A DNA stretch of 64,000 nt from Chlorogloeopsis fritschii (GTDB taxonomy: Bacteria; Cyanobacteriota; Cyanobacteriia; Cyanobacteriales; Nostocaceae). Shown piece by piece: positions 18,140-27,418 of the stretch. The stretch is taken from assembly GCF_043099315.1 (NCBI RefSeq), contig NZ_CP170746.1, one strand, 5' to 3'. Each line of letters opens with the position of its first letter. Position 1 is the first letter of the stretch. The position numbers and the translations under genes were made by a program. The notes beneath the pieces were generated by a model. That model had not been told where the DNA came from. It searched no databases and saw nothing but the letters and a program-made list of their open reading frames with translations.

Positions 18140-19495
18140 ATGGGGGAGATTGCAATTTCACTCAAGAATGTCTCAAAATGCTACAAGCGATATGCTCGTC
18201 CGGTAGATAGGCTAAAGGAAATTTTACTACCTGGAAAGAGCCGAGCACAGGAGTTTTGGGCACTGCGAGATATTGACCTAAAAGTTCCCAAAAGAGAAAC
18301 TGTAGGAATTATTGGTCAAAATGGGTCTGGCAAAAGTACATTGCTGCAAATTATTGCAGGAACTCTGACACCAACTACAGGTGAAGTGTTTGTAAACGGC
18401 CGAGTTTCAGCATTGCTAGAACTGGGTAGTGGGTTTAATCCAGAGTTTACAGGACGGCAAAATGTCTTTTTTAACGGGCAAATTTTAGGTTTAAGCCGAG
18501 AAGAAATAGAAGCTAAGTTTGATGATATCGCAAGTTTCGCTGAAATTGGCAGTTTTATCGACGAGCCAGTTAAAACATATTCTAGTGGGATGTTTGTTCG
18601 TTTAGCATTTTCAGTAGCGATTAATGTTAACCCTGAAATTTTGATTGTAGATGAATCCTTAGCCGTAGGAGATGGTGTTTTTGTACATCGCTGCATGGCA
18701 AAAATCAGAGATTTTCAAGATGCTGGTGGGACGATTTTATTTGTATCTCATGATGTAGGAGCTGTATCACGTCTTTGTTCAGAAGCTATCTGGATTAATC
18801 AAGGTGTAATTGTAGATTCTGGAAAACCTGCTGAGGTGTGCAAACATTATCAAGCTTGGATTCATGAAGAAGTAAATAAGAGAACTGCAGTACATATAAA
18901 TTTAGGAGAGCATATGTCGCCGAGTTTAAATGATGAAAAAATAGATATTAGTAAAATTACTATTAAAGAAGTAAATCCTTTTACTAACAAGACATATATA
19001 GCATTTTCTGGATATGAAAGATTTGGTACAGGTCGTGCAGAAATTGAAGCTGTTTGTCTAGTTGGAGCAGATGATAAGCCGATTACCTTAGTTTACCCAG
19101 GTGATATAGTCAGAGTCAGAATTACTACATTTAGGCATGACAAAGTTAGAAAGCCCAATGTTGGTATTGCTCTACTTGATAGATTGCGCACTGTTTTATC
19201 AGGCTGGAGTACTGAAATGCTAGACAAAAATTTTACTGATTATTGGACATCTAAGTCAGAGATAGGTAGAGCAACAGTTGAATTCGAGTTTATTTGGCCT
19301 CATCTAGCTGGGGGCAATTATGCCTTTGACATAGCATTTGGAGATGGGCCTCATGAAAATTTAGAAATGCTGGATTGGATTCAAAATGCAATTAGTATAC
19401 AAGCAGCAGTAAATGATTTAGTAGATGGGATATTTCAAGTTTCTGGTAGAAAGGTAAGTCTATTGGAGGCTGAGGATACATTATGTACAAAATAA
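18140..19495 (+). CDS. wzt: Polysaccharide ABC exporter ATPase with C-terminal glycan-binding domain (Wzt-like)
   Basis: A 451-residue ABC ATPase. Walker A GQNGSGKST is at about residues 58-66, the signature YSSGM at about 146-150, Walker B ILIVDESLAVGD follows, and the switch histidine is in LFVSHD. Residues from about 260 form an extra domain like the Wzt C-terminal domain, which in O-antigen systems recognises the modified non-reducing end of the finished chain. This fits the methyltransferases encoded just downstream. The end overlaps the next gene by 13 bases, indicating translational coupling. Confidence 0.92.
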   Translation: MGEIAISLKNVSKCYKRYARPVDRLKEILLPGKSRAQEFWALRDIDLKVPKRETVGIIGQNGSGKSTLLQIIAGTLTPTTGEVFVNGRVSALLELGSGFNPEFTGRQNVFFNGQILGLSREEIEAKFDDIASFAEIGSFIDEPVKTYSSGMFVRLAFSVAINVNPEILIVDESLAVGDGVFVHRCMAKIRDFQDAGGTILFVSHDVGAVSRLCSEAIWINQGVIVDSGKPAEVCKHYQAWIHEEVNKRTAVHINLGEHMSPSLNDEKIDISKITIKEVNPFTNKTYIAFSGYERFGTGRAEIEAVCLVGADDKPITLVYPGDIVRVRITTFRHDKVRKPNVGIALLDRLRTVLSGWSTEMLDKNFTDYWTSKSEIGRATVEFEFIWPHLAGGNYAFDIAFGDGPHENLEMLDWIQNAISIQAAVNDLVDGIFQVSGRKVSLLEAEDTLCTK

Positions 19496-20007
19496 TAAAA
19501 GAAGTTTTCAAGTCTCGTTTAGAAAGGTGGTTCAAGTCATATATTGAAACTTATATAGAACAATATATTAAGCAATATATGTTTGAGGGAGAATTTGACG
19601 AGCAGATCAAGAATGTAATTTTAAACCACCATCTAGTTTATGGCGATCCTCAAAGACTTAGATTATCAAAAAGTTGTATTGTAAATAATGCGTTATTCAA
19701 TTTATCTTCTGGAAATATCTATATTGGTGAAGATGTATTTTTTGGACATAATGTCAGTTTAATCACTGGAACTCATGATTATAATAAACTTGGCAAGGAA
19801 AGAATGTATGATTTTCCGACAGAAGGGAATGACATTTTAATTGAGGAAGGCGTATGGATAGCAAGTAATGTCACAGTGATCGGGCCATGCAAGATTGGCA
19901 AGCATTCCGTAGTAGCGGCCGGTGCAGTAGTTAAAGATGATGTTCCTAGTTATCATGTGGTAGCTGGTATTCCTGCAAAAACTATCAAAGAAATATCAAC
20001 AAGATAG
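19483..20007 (+). CDS. Hexapeptide-repeat O-acetyltransferase
   Basis: A 174-residue left-handed beta-helix acyltransferase (WbbJ/maltose acetyltransferase-like). Hexapeptide-type turns run from about residue 75 (NIYIGEDVFFGHNVSLITGTHDY) to the end (VWIASNVTVIGPCKIGKHSVVAAGAVV), with the catalytic His in GTHDY and the closing VVAGIPAKTIK. It probably acetylates a sugar of the exported glycan. The first 50 residues are charged and Tyr-rich, longer than in minimal family members. It overlaps wzt. Confidence 0.88.
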   Translation: MYKIIKEVFKSRLERWFKSYIETYIEQYIKQYMFEGEFDEQIKNVILNHHLVYGDPQRLRLSKSCIVNNALFNLSSGNIYIGEDVFFGHNVSLITGTHDYNKLGKERMYDFPTEGNDILIEEGVWIASNVTVIGPCKIGKHSVVAAGAVVKDDVPSYHVVAGIPAKTIKEISTR

Positions 20008-20081
20008 ATTAAAATTATAGAAATATTGGTATTGGTAAAAGAAAAATATTTTATAAATTATAATAAGTATTACCAAATAAA

Positions 20082-21542
20082 ATGATTGATAAAAATAATC
20101 CAGAAATTAATACTGATGAATTGATGGAGAAGGTTAAAGAAGAGGTAGCAAAGCGTCAATATCGCTCTCGTCAAGTTCAGCAAAGTAGTTTAAACTTCGA
20201 TTTTGAAACCTCAAAACTGAATTGGAATATTAGCCAAATGGAGGGTTTGGTTAAAAATGCAGAATCGAGAGCTATTGTCCGCACGAAGTGGCCCGATAAT
20301 TTAAATCGATTTCCTTATAATTTCAGCCGTGGAATACAGAAATTAGCGCTGAAAATACTAAATTTTATATTTAAGGATCAAAGAGAAGTAAACTTTAATT
20401 TAATCAATGCTTTCAAAGAGTCTATAGTGCTTAATAAGCAATTAATTGTACAAATTGCAACTTTGCGATCGCAACTGGATGAACGCTTGAGTAATGTAGA
20501 CACTCGCCTTGAAGAACTAAATCAACGCTTGAGTGCTGTAGATACTCACCTTGAAGGATTAAATCAACGCTTAAGTACTGTGGATACTCGCAATCAAGCG
20601 AGGGATGATAGCTTGAATAGCATCAGTAGCAAGATTAGTGATATCCAACAGCACTTGGATGCTATGAATAATCAAGTGCAAGGGATAGATGGGCATCTAG
20701 GTGCTATTGATACTCAGTTCCAAGGACTGAATGAGCGTTATGTTAAAAACGACAGTTATCTGAAAAATGACCTCAGCCAGCAAAAGCGATTGCTTACCCT
20801 GTTTTTAGAAGAGGCACGGCAACGCTTGCCACAACCTTTCACTCAAGAACAACTGCAAACTTTTGTGAATGAAAATCAGCATTCACTAGATGGCTTCTAT
20901 GCAGCTTTTGAAGATAGATTTCGAGGCGCTCGTGAAGAAATAACTCAAAAATTGCAGGTCTACTTGCCTATAATTGCTAATGCTCAAATAGGTACCCAGG
21001 ATTCACCTATTTTAGATGTCGGATGTGGTCGGGGTGAATGGCTAGAGTTGATGCGTAAGCATGGATATACAGCAAAGGGAATAGATATCAACAGAGTAAT
21101 GGTAGACCAGTGCCGAGCTAGGGAACTTGAAGTGATAGAATCCGAAGCAATGGCTTACTTGCAATCTTTACCAGATGCTAGCTTGGGTGCTGTTACTGGT
21201 TTTCATATTATTGAACATCTGCCATTTCCTCTGTTAATGAAGTTATTTGGTGAAGTAGCACGAGTACTCAAACCAAATGGATTAGCAATTTTTGAAACGC
21301 CAAATCCTCAAAATTTACTGGTAGGAGCGTGTGACTTTTATTCAGATCCAACACATTTAAATCCACTCCACCCAGAAATGGTTCAGTTTTTGGTAAATTA
21401 TCAAGGGTTGTCAAATGTCAAATTATTGTATTTAAATCCTGTAGAAAACAGTCCTTTTAATCAAGAAAATCCTGGTTCGCAGACTCTTCACAACTGGTTT
21501 TTTGGTTCTCGTGATTATGCAGTAATTGGATACAAGATATGA
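20082..21542 (+). CDS. Class I SAM methyltransferase with long coiled-coil region
   Basis: A 486-residue protein. Residues about 130-250 are a predicted coiled coil built from a degenerate 17-residue unit (NVDTRLEELNQRLS, AVDTHLEGLNQRLS, TVDTRN), then further DxHL/DxQF repeats. The C-terminal half is a Rossmann methyltransferase: ILDVGCGRGEW at about 310, GFHIIEHLPF, and RVLKPNGLAIFETPNP. Such proteins cap glycans in ABC-dependent pathways; in WbdD a coiled coil acts as a length ruler, but there it follows the methyltransferase, here it precedes it. The stop overlaps the next start by four bases (ATGA). Confidence 0.88.
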   Translation: MIDKNNPEINTDELMEKVKEEVAKRQYRSRQVQQSSLNFDFETSKLNWNISQMEGLVKNAESRAIVRTKWPDNLNRFPYNFSRGIQKLALKILNFIFKDQREVNFNLINAFKESIVLNKQLIVQIATLRSQLDERLSNVDTRLEELNQRLSAVDTHLEGLNQRLSTVDTRNQARDDSLNSISSKISDIQQHLDAMNNQVQGIDGHLGAIDTQFQGLNERYVKNDSYLKNDLSQQKRLLTLFLEEARQRLPQPFTQEQLQTFVNENQHSLDGFYAAFEDRFRGAREEITQKLQVYLPIIANAQIGTQDSPILDVGCGRGEWLELMRKHGYTAKGIDINRVMVDQCRARELEVIESEAMAYLQSLPDASLGAVTGFHIIEHLPFPLLMKLFGEVARVLKPNGLAIFETPNPQNLLVGACDFYSDPTHLNPLHPEMVQFLVNYQGLSNVKLLYLNPVENSPFNQENPGSQTLHNWFFGSRDYAVIGYKI

Positions 21543-23878
21543 AGCCGTTGGCAATTGTAACTACATGGTTCGGTAAAAATTTAAAAGGAGGAGCAGAGCA
21601 ACAAGCTTGGCAAATAGCCACGCGCCTTGCAAGTAGAGGACATAAAGTTGAGGTGTTGACAACTTGTTGTCAATCATTCTTTGATGACTGGGGAGTTAAC
21701 CACCTGCAAGCCGGATTAAGCCAGGATGAGGGTGTAAAAATTAGACGTTTTCAGGTAGATCGTCGCAATGCCGATAGTTTCAATCGGGTCAATAGCTTCA
21801 TGTTAAGCTTGCCATCTTCCGATCTAAAACCTGGACTAAACCCGGTTAGCCCAGAAGAAGCTGCTATATTTTGCGAAGAAAATATAAATTCTACTCAGCT
21901 GCAAAATTACTTAGAAATTCATCAAGAAAAATATCAAGCATTTTTATTTCTACCCTATCTTTATGGCCCGATATTGAACGGATTGCCGATTGTTGCCGAG
22001 CGTGCCTTCTTACAACCTTGTTTGCACAATGAAGTTTATGCTTACTTGCCCCAAGTTACTAAAATTTTTCATGCAGCAAAGGGGTTACTTTTTAATAGTG
22101 AGGGCGAGGCTCAACTGGCATTTAATATGTATGGTCCGGGAATTATTCCAAAAAGCATTATGGTAGGTCAAGGTGTGGAGGCTAGGCAACATTACGATCC
22201 TACTCTTACCCATGTAGGTGATTTTCCAGTCAAGCAAGAGCGTTTTATCCTTTACCTTGGTCGTCGAGATTCAACAAAAAATACAGATTTTTTAGTCAAG
22301 TCCTATGCAATTTTTAAGCAGAAATATCCAGACTCTAATTTAAGATTAGTTCTTGCTGGGCCAGGTAATACATCTTTTAATGGCTCTATTCCCGGTGTGG
22401 TTGATTTAGGCTTAGTACAAGAAAATGAGAAAGAAACATTACTAGCCAATTGTTTAGCTTTGTTCCAACCAAGTCGGAATGAAAGCTACTCTCGCGTCAT
22501 CATGGAAGCTTGGTTTTACAAACGACCTGTTGCTGTCCATCAAGATTGTTTAGCAACTGCACTAGCCGTTGAAAGTTCAAAAGGGGGCTGGCTAGCAAGA
22601 ACAGAAACTCAATGGGCTGAATTATTTGCGAAAGTTGACCAGATTGGAGATGAGTATCTGGCAATTTATGGAGCAAATGGTCAAGCCTATGCTCAAGAAA
22701 AAGCAGTATGGGATAAAGTAATTGATCGTTATGAAACTGTACTTGGATTATCTGAAAAACCAACTACTGTTTCCAACAAGTCACAAAGAAAAAGACTTCA
22801 AGAAATTCATCAATTATTAGCTGGCTTTACCTATGGAGATGCAATTTCTAATCAAGCCCGATTAATTAGAGACCGTTTACGCGATTTAGGGTATAAGTCA
22901 GATATTTTTGTCGAACATCTAGATCCGGCAGTTGCTGATGAGGGAAAACAATTTCAGCCACAAAAAATTAGTCCTCAAGCAGGGTTAATTTATCATCACT
23001 CAATTGGTTGTGAAGTTACAGATTATGCGATCGCTCATCCAGGTGCTAAATGCCTAATTTATCACAACATTACACCGGCTGAGTTTTTTGTACCATATCG
23101 CCCAGAGGTTGCCCAACTTCTAGAAAAAGGTCGAGCCGATCTCAAACAATTAGCTCAACACTTCCCCTTATCAGTAGGAGTTTCTGCTTACAATGCAGAT
23201 GAACTTATCGCATCTGGGTTTGCTCAACCGGGAATTTTACCTATCACTGTTAACCCTAGCAAATGGGATATGCCTGCGGATGCTGCATTAATGCAGCAAT
23301 TACAAGATGGTAAAACTAATCTGCTGTTTGTAGGTCGATTCTCGCCAAATAAGCGTCAAGACGATTTATTGAAAGCTTTTGACCATTACCTGACAATGGA
23401 CGCCCAAGCACGACTTATTTTAGTGGGAGGCGGCGACATCAACGATCCATACTATTGTCATGTAATGAAGATTATTAAAAGTTTGGATTTGAGCCAATAT
23501 GTAATGATTCCAGGAAAAATTAACGATGCCCAACTATTAGCATTTTATAGAACTGCAAACTTATTTTGGTCAATGAGCGAGCATGAAGGTTTTTGCGTGC
23601 CACTAGTTGAGGCAATGTGGTTTGATGTTCCTGTTCTAGCTTATAAAAGCAGTGCTGTGCCAGAAACATTAGGTGAAGCTGGGCTAATGTTCACGAGTAA
23701 GGAAGATTTGGTGCAAGTAGCGGCACTGGCAAAGTTGCTTGTTAAGGATAAATCACTAAGAACAAAAGCGATCGCTGCACAGCGAAAAAGAAGAAGTTTT
23801 TTTACACAAACTACAATCAATAAATATTTAAGTAATCTAATATCTTGTCTAGAAGAAAATAATACTAAATACGCCTAA
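21539..23878 (+). CDS. Bifunctional glycosyltransferase, two GT4-type domains
   Basis: A 779-residue protein. The first unit (about 1-400) has GGAEQQAWQIATRLASRGH, a donor-site LYLGRRDSTKN and the ESYSRVIMEAWFYKRPV glutamate motif. The second (about 415-775) has FVGRFSPNKRQDDLLKAF and SEHEGFCVPLVEAMWFDVPVL. Both are retaining GT-B enzymes of family 4, so it can add two successive sugars to the growing chain. It is translationally coupled to the coiled-coil methyltransferase. Sugar specificity cannot be read from the sequence. Confidence 0.9.
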   Translation: MKPLAIVTTWFGKNLKGGAEQQAWQIATRLASRGHKVEVLTTCCQSFFDDWGVNHLQAGLSQDEGVKIRRFQVDRRNADSFNRVNSFMLSLPSSDLKPGLNPVSPEEAAIFCEENINSTQLQNYLEIHQEKYQAFLFLPYLYGPILNGLPIVAERAFLQPCLHNEVYAYLPQVTKIFHAAKGLLFNSEGEAQLAFNMYGPGIIPKSIMVGQGVEARQHYDPTLTHVGDFPVKQERFILYLGRRDSTKNTDFLVKSYAIFKQKYPDSNLRLVLAGPGNTSFNGSIPGVVDLGLVQENEKETLLANCLALFQPSRNESYSRVIMEAWFYKRPVAVHQDCLATALAVESSKGGWLARTETQWAELFAKVDQIGDEYLAIYGANGQAYAQEKAVWDKVIDRYETVLGLSEKPTTVSNKSQRKRLQEIHQLLAGFTYGDAISNQARLIRDRLRDLGYKSDIFVEHLDPAVADEGKQFQPQKISPQAGLIYHHSIGCEVTDYAIAHPGAKCLIYHNITPAEFFVPYRPEVAQLLEKGRADLKQLAQHFPLSVGVSAYNADELIASGFAQPGILPITVNPSKWDMPADAALMQQLQDGKTNLLFVGRFSPNKRQDDLLKAFDHYLTMDAQARLILVGGGDINDPYYCHVMKIIKSLDLSQYVMIPGKINDAQLLAFYRTANLFWSMSEHEGFCVPLVEAMWFDVPVLAYKSSAVPETLGEAGLMFTSKEDLVQVAALAKLLVKDKSLRTKAIAAQRKRRSFFTQTTINKYLSNLISCLEENNTKYA

Positions 23879-23932
23879 GAAAATCTTGTCATTATTTCTG
23901 CTTTTCATGAGCAGACAAATAGGAGAAAAATT

Positions 23933-25087
23933 ATGGAAATCAATGAGTTGCAAAAACATTGGAATGAATTTGGCAAACAAGATCCTCTTTGGTCAATCTT
24001 GTCCGATCCAGCAAAAAAAGGGAATAAGTGGGAATTAGAGGAGTTTTTTAAGTCGGGTGAAGAAGAAATCGAAGGTGTTTTGAAATATCTTAAGCAATTA
24101 GGCGTTTCTTACTCGCGAAAAAGAGCTTTAGATTTTGGTTGTGGTGTTGGCAGGCTCACTCAAGCGCTGTGCCGTTACTTCGATGAATGTGTTGGTGTAG
24201 ACATTGCTCCGTCAATGATTGCACTTGCCAACAAATATAATCGCTATCAACAAAAATGTAAATACTATGTTAATGACTCAGATAACTTGAGAACTTATGA
24301 TGATAACTACTTCGATTTTATCTATTCGAGAATAGTTCTTCAACACATCATGCCAGAGTATAGCATGAACTATTTGAAAGAATTTGTGAGAATTCTTGCC
24401 CCTAACGGTTTACTAGTTTTTCAAATTCCAAGTGAATTAGCTCCTATTGAAAACCTTGAGAGTTTAGAAGATGCTGCATACAGGGCAGAGATTACTTTGC
24501 AAGAACCATTGAATATTGTAAAACCTGGTTCCACAACTACTATTAAAGTCAAAGTTAAAAATCTTAGTAATGTTACTTGGAAATCCTCTGGAGAGTCTAA
24601 TGAAAAACACTACATTAATTTAGGTAACCATTGGTTGAATGAATCTGGAGAAATTGTTGTCAATGATGATGGGAGAGAACCTTTGTTAAAGAGTTTGCAG
24701 CCATTAGAAGAAGTCGAATTTATGCTCGCCATTTCTACTCCTAAAGAAGCAGGTAACTATATTCTAGAACTAGATATGGTTCACGAGGGAGTAGCTTGGT
24801 TTAAGGACAAGGGTTCTAAAACAATTAAAATTCCTGTCAAAGTTGAAGAAGTAAATCAAGGTAAGGACATAGGTAATATAATTTTAAATTTCTACCGCAA
24901 GCTTACAAATCCTAAGCAAGAAAGAGCTAATAATCAGCATTTTGTGCCACGTATGGAAATGCATTGCGTTCCTAAAGAAGTGGTTTTACAGTTGATTAAT
25001 GATTGTGGAGGCAAAGTCGTAGATATTCAGCAAGACTTTTCATCTGGTAAATGGTGGATAAGCTACCTTTATGCCGTAACTAAGTAA
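23933..25087 (+). CDS. SAM methyltransferase fused to an Ig-like domain
   Basis: A 384-residue protein. The first about 180 residues are a class I methyltransferase (ALDFGCGVGRLTQALCRYF, VDIAPSMIALA, YSRIVLQHIMPEY, FVRILAPNGLLVFQIP). Residues about 190-305 are an Ig-like beta domain: PGSTTTIKVKVKNLSNVTWK, then NLGNHWLNESGE and MVHEGVAWFKDKGSK. The same domain recurs in the gene at 25.6-26.8 kb. The last 70 residues return to a methyltransferase-like end (VVDIQQDFSSGKWWISYLY), so the Ig domain looks inserted. It is part of the surface glycan operon; GGAGAA lies just before the start. Confidence 0.85.
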   Translation: MEINELQKHWNEFGKQDPLWSILSDPAKKGNKWELEEFFKSGEEEIEGVLKYLKQLGVSYSRKRALDFGCGVGRLTQALCRYFDECVGVDIAPSMIALANKYNRYQQKCKYYVNDSDNLRTYDDNYFDFIYSRIVLQHIMPEYSMNYLKEFVRILAPNGLLVFQIPSELAPIENLESLEDAAYRAEITLQEPLNIVKPGSTTTIKVKVKNLSNVTWKSSGESNEKHYINLGNHWLNESGEIVVNDDGREPLLKSLQPLEEVEFMLAISTPKEAGNYILELDMVHEGVAWFKDKGSKTIKIPVKVEEVNQGKDIGNIILNFYRKLTNPKQERANNQHFVPRMEMHCVPKEVVLQLINDCGGKVVDIQQDFSSGKWWISYLYAVTK

Positions 25088-25185
25088 CAAATTATCAAAT
25101 ACAGCAGATGACAGCGATGTTCAAGATGTGATCGTCCCACCAATTAAATCCTTGAAAGCCCTGACAGATAATGTTTTTAAAATTA

Positions 25186-25217
25186 CTAAACATTATGCAG
25201 ATATGCATAATGTTTAG
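25186..25217. terminator. Strong hairpin after the methyltransferase gene
   Basis: CTAAACATTATGCA, four-base loop GATA, TGCATAATGTTTAG: a perfect 14-bp stem about 100 bases after the stop. No T-run follows, so it is either a terminator of unusual form or a dispersed palindrome. Confidence 0.55.
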
Positions 25218-25421
25218 GTGTAAACTTTTCTTATGCTAATACTTCACTTATTTACTCGATATATAAGATAATTTAATGTAATTAAATAACCATAGTATTA
25301 TAAAATTTTGAAAAAATCAGATGATTGAATAATTAATCAGGAAAGACTAGAACGAACTTAAAGATTTTACTTCAGAAACAAATAATGTGTGTGGTGTGGG
25401 CAATAGGAGTTAATAGCTGAA

Positions 25422-25559
25422 ATGAAGTTATCTGTAGTTATTCCCTGTTTTAATGAAATGGGGACTATTTGCCAGGTAGTTGAAGCTGTCAAAGCATCTC
25501 CAGTTAAAGATTGTGAAATCATTATAGTGGATGACGAACATATCAAGTTTTTAAGTTAA
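25422..25559 (+). pseudogene. GT2 glycosyltransferase, N-terminal fragment only
   Basis: Starts MKLSVVIPCFNEMGTICQVV and continues to EIIIVDD, the exact opening of family 2 glycosyltransferases (polyprenol-phosphate mannose/glucose synthase type), then leaves the family and stops after seven unrelated codons. The normal DG that should follow VDD is lost. The break at about 25535 joins it, out of frame, to the C-terminal part of a membrane protein gene, so a deletion removed the rest of this gene and the start of the next. Confidence 0.75.
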
Positions 25560-26761
25560 GGTTTGGCAAAGATGAACAATTGATAGGATGTTTAACTATC
25601 GGCTCTGTATTTTTGTTTTTTAGTTATTGCTTTTACAAAATTTGGTCCGCTGGTTGGTGTTATGGACCAAGGTTCATGACTGATATCCTGCCTGCAACTT
25701 GTTATTTGATTAATTATTATTTAGGTAATAAATTTATAAAACAATGCAATAAAGGATTTAGAAGTGGTTACATATTTTCAATTATTTTAATTTTTTCTGT
25801 GTACACTCAAACTGTAGGTGCTTTTGGTTCTTCACCAGGTAGAGATTGGGATTCAATTCCCATTCCTACAAATCATGCTGCTTATGAATACCGATTTTGG
25901 GAATTAAAAGATACCCAAATAGCAAGACATACAAATGCTTTGTTTCACAAAATTATTAAACCACCTATAGATAATGAGTTTTATGTTCAAGGTTTGAGTG
26001 GAGTCATTAAACAAGTTTTAGACGAAAAAAATCAACCTATTAATTCCTTAATTTCAGTTGGAATAGGGTCTGAAAAAATTTTTAAAGCTGAACTTGAAAA
26101 CACAGGTGTATCAAGATGGTTTGGTTATGAGTCTGCTCTTAAAAAAGGTGAGGTACGTGTAAGATGTCAATTCTTTGACAAAAATAACCAGCTAGTCAAA
26201 GAGGTAAGGCTTTATGTTTCTGGTACACCTAAACAATATGAAACAACCAATGCCATTGCTTCTATCTTATCTCCTGACGAGCCAGGAACTTACAAACTGA
26301 TATTTGATTTGATAGCTGAAGGAGTCAATGAGTTTCCAAAAAATAGTGATGTTGAGTATTCCTTTATTACGGTAATAGTGGAGGATAACCGCCAATTTGC
26401 TCAAGAGATCCAAATAATGGAGCCATTTAAATCCGGTAAGAGCGGTGAAACAGTCAAAATTCCGCTGATAGTAAAAAACACTAGTAATTTCGTCTGGAAG
26501 AATGCAGGTACTAATCCTGTTAATCTTTCTTATCACTGGCTAGATGATAATGGCAAAGTAATTGTATTCGACGGTGAACGTACTCCCTTGCCAGGAAGTC
26601 TGCCTGTGCGTGGCTTAATCAAATTGAACGCAACCCTAAAATTGCCTGATAACCCAGGAAAATATACTTTGGTTTTAACAATGGTAAAAGAGTATGTTGC
26701 TTGGTTTAATGATAAAAATGCTAAACCTCTAGAAATTCCTGTAGAGATTATTTCTCGCTAG
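25536..26761 (+). pseudogene. C-terminal part of a membrane glycosyltransferase-like protein with two Ig-like domains
   Basis: The frame is open from the deletion point at about 25535 to 26761; the first usable start inside is TTG 25580, giving 393 residues. The first 80 residues hold two hydrophobic segments and WCYGPRFMTDILPATCYL, typical of the C-terminal end of multi-spanning sugar transferases; the many N-terminal spans are absent. Then come two Ig-like domains (about 130-265 and 275-393), the second with VKNTSNFVWKNAG, SYHWLDDNGK and MVKEYVAWFNDKNAK. The protein may still be made as a fragment, but the enzyme part is lost. Confidence 0.65.
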
Positions 26762-26868
26762 TTTTTTGTAAAAATAAAAAAATTGTATTGCCGAACCCCT
26801 CCTAAACAATTGAATAAAAGCAGCCATTTAGATATTCTCTAAAATGAATTACTTTAAAGGATGTTTCT

Positions 26869-27237
26869 GTGACACCGCAAGAATTTGTTTTACTTTTAAT
26901 GTCAGTCTTAGCTAGTGTAGCAGGGCAATTTTTTTTAAAAGCTGGGGCACTTAAGTTAGGCAGAGTTAACATAGCGAATACCATCAATCACATTCTTAGT
27001 ATTGTCACAATACCCGAACTTTTATTAGGGCTAACCTGCTACGCTCTAGGCGCTTTAGCCTATATACTCCTTTTAACTAGAGTTAATTTGAGCGTTGCCG
27101 GGCCTTCCATATCGCTAGTTTATGTTTTTTCAGTGTTGCTAGGTTACTTTATTTTTAGGGAAGCTATTCCCCTTGTGCGTCTTGCAGGCTTGAGCTTTAT
27201 CGTTCTTGGAGTGATATTAGTAGTCTGGCAAAAATAA
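26869..27237 (+). CDS. Small EamA/DMT family membrane protein
   Basis: A 122-residue four-span protein of the drug/metabolite transporter superfamily, half-size like ArnE/ArnF subunits that flip undecaprenyl-phosphate sugars. Starts at GTG 26869 (MTPQEFVLLLMSVLASVAGQFFLKAGALK in part); the C-terminal LAGLSFIVLGVILVVWQK is typical. Last gene of the polysaccharide locus on this strand; a lipid-linked sugar flippase role is inferred from context. Confidence 0.75.
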   Translation: MTPQEFVLLLMSVLASVAGQFFLKAGALKLGRVNIANTINHILSIVTIPELLLGLTCYALGALAYILLLTRVNLSVAGPSISLVYVFSVLLGYFIFREAIPLVRLAGLSFIVLGVILVVWQK

Positions 27238-27418
27238 AAGCAAGCATCATTTTTTAATATGAGTTCTATAGAAACATCGGAACAGTCATGTCGGTTTTCA
27301 AGTCGTGTGTGCTAGCGTGGCGAGGGCTGGATTGCCCTTGATAATTGCGTACTTGTACTTGTCTTTACTATACCTAAGCGCGATCGCAACCAACTGAAAA
27401 CTTGTTTCCAAACCCAAA

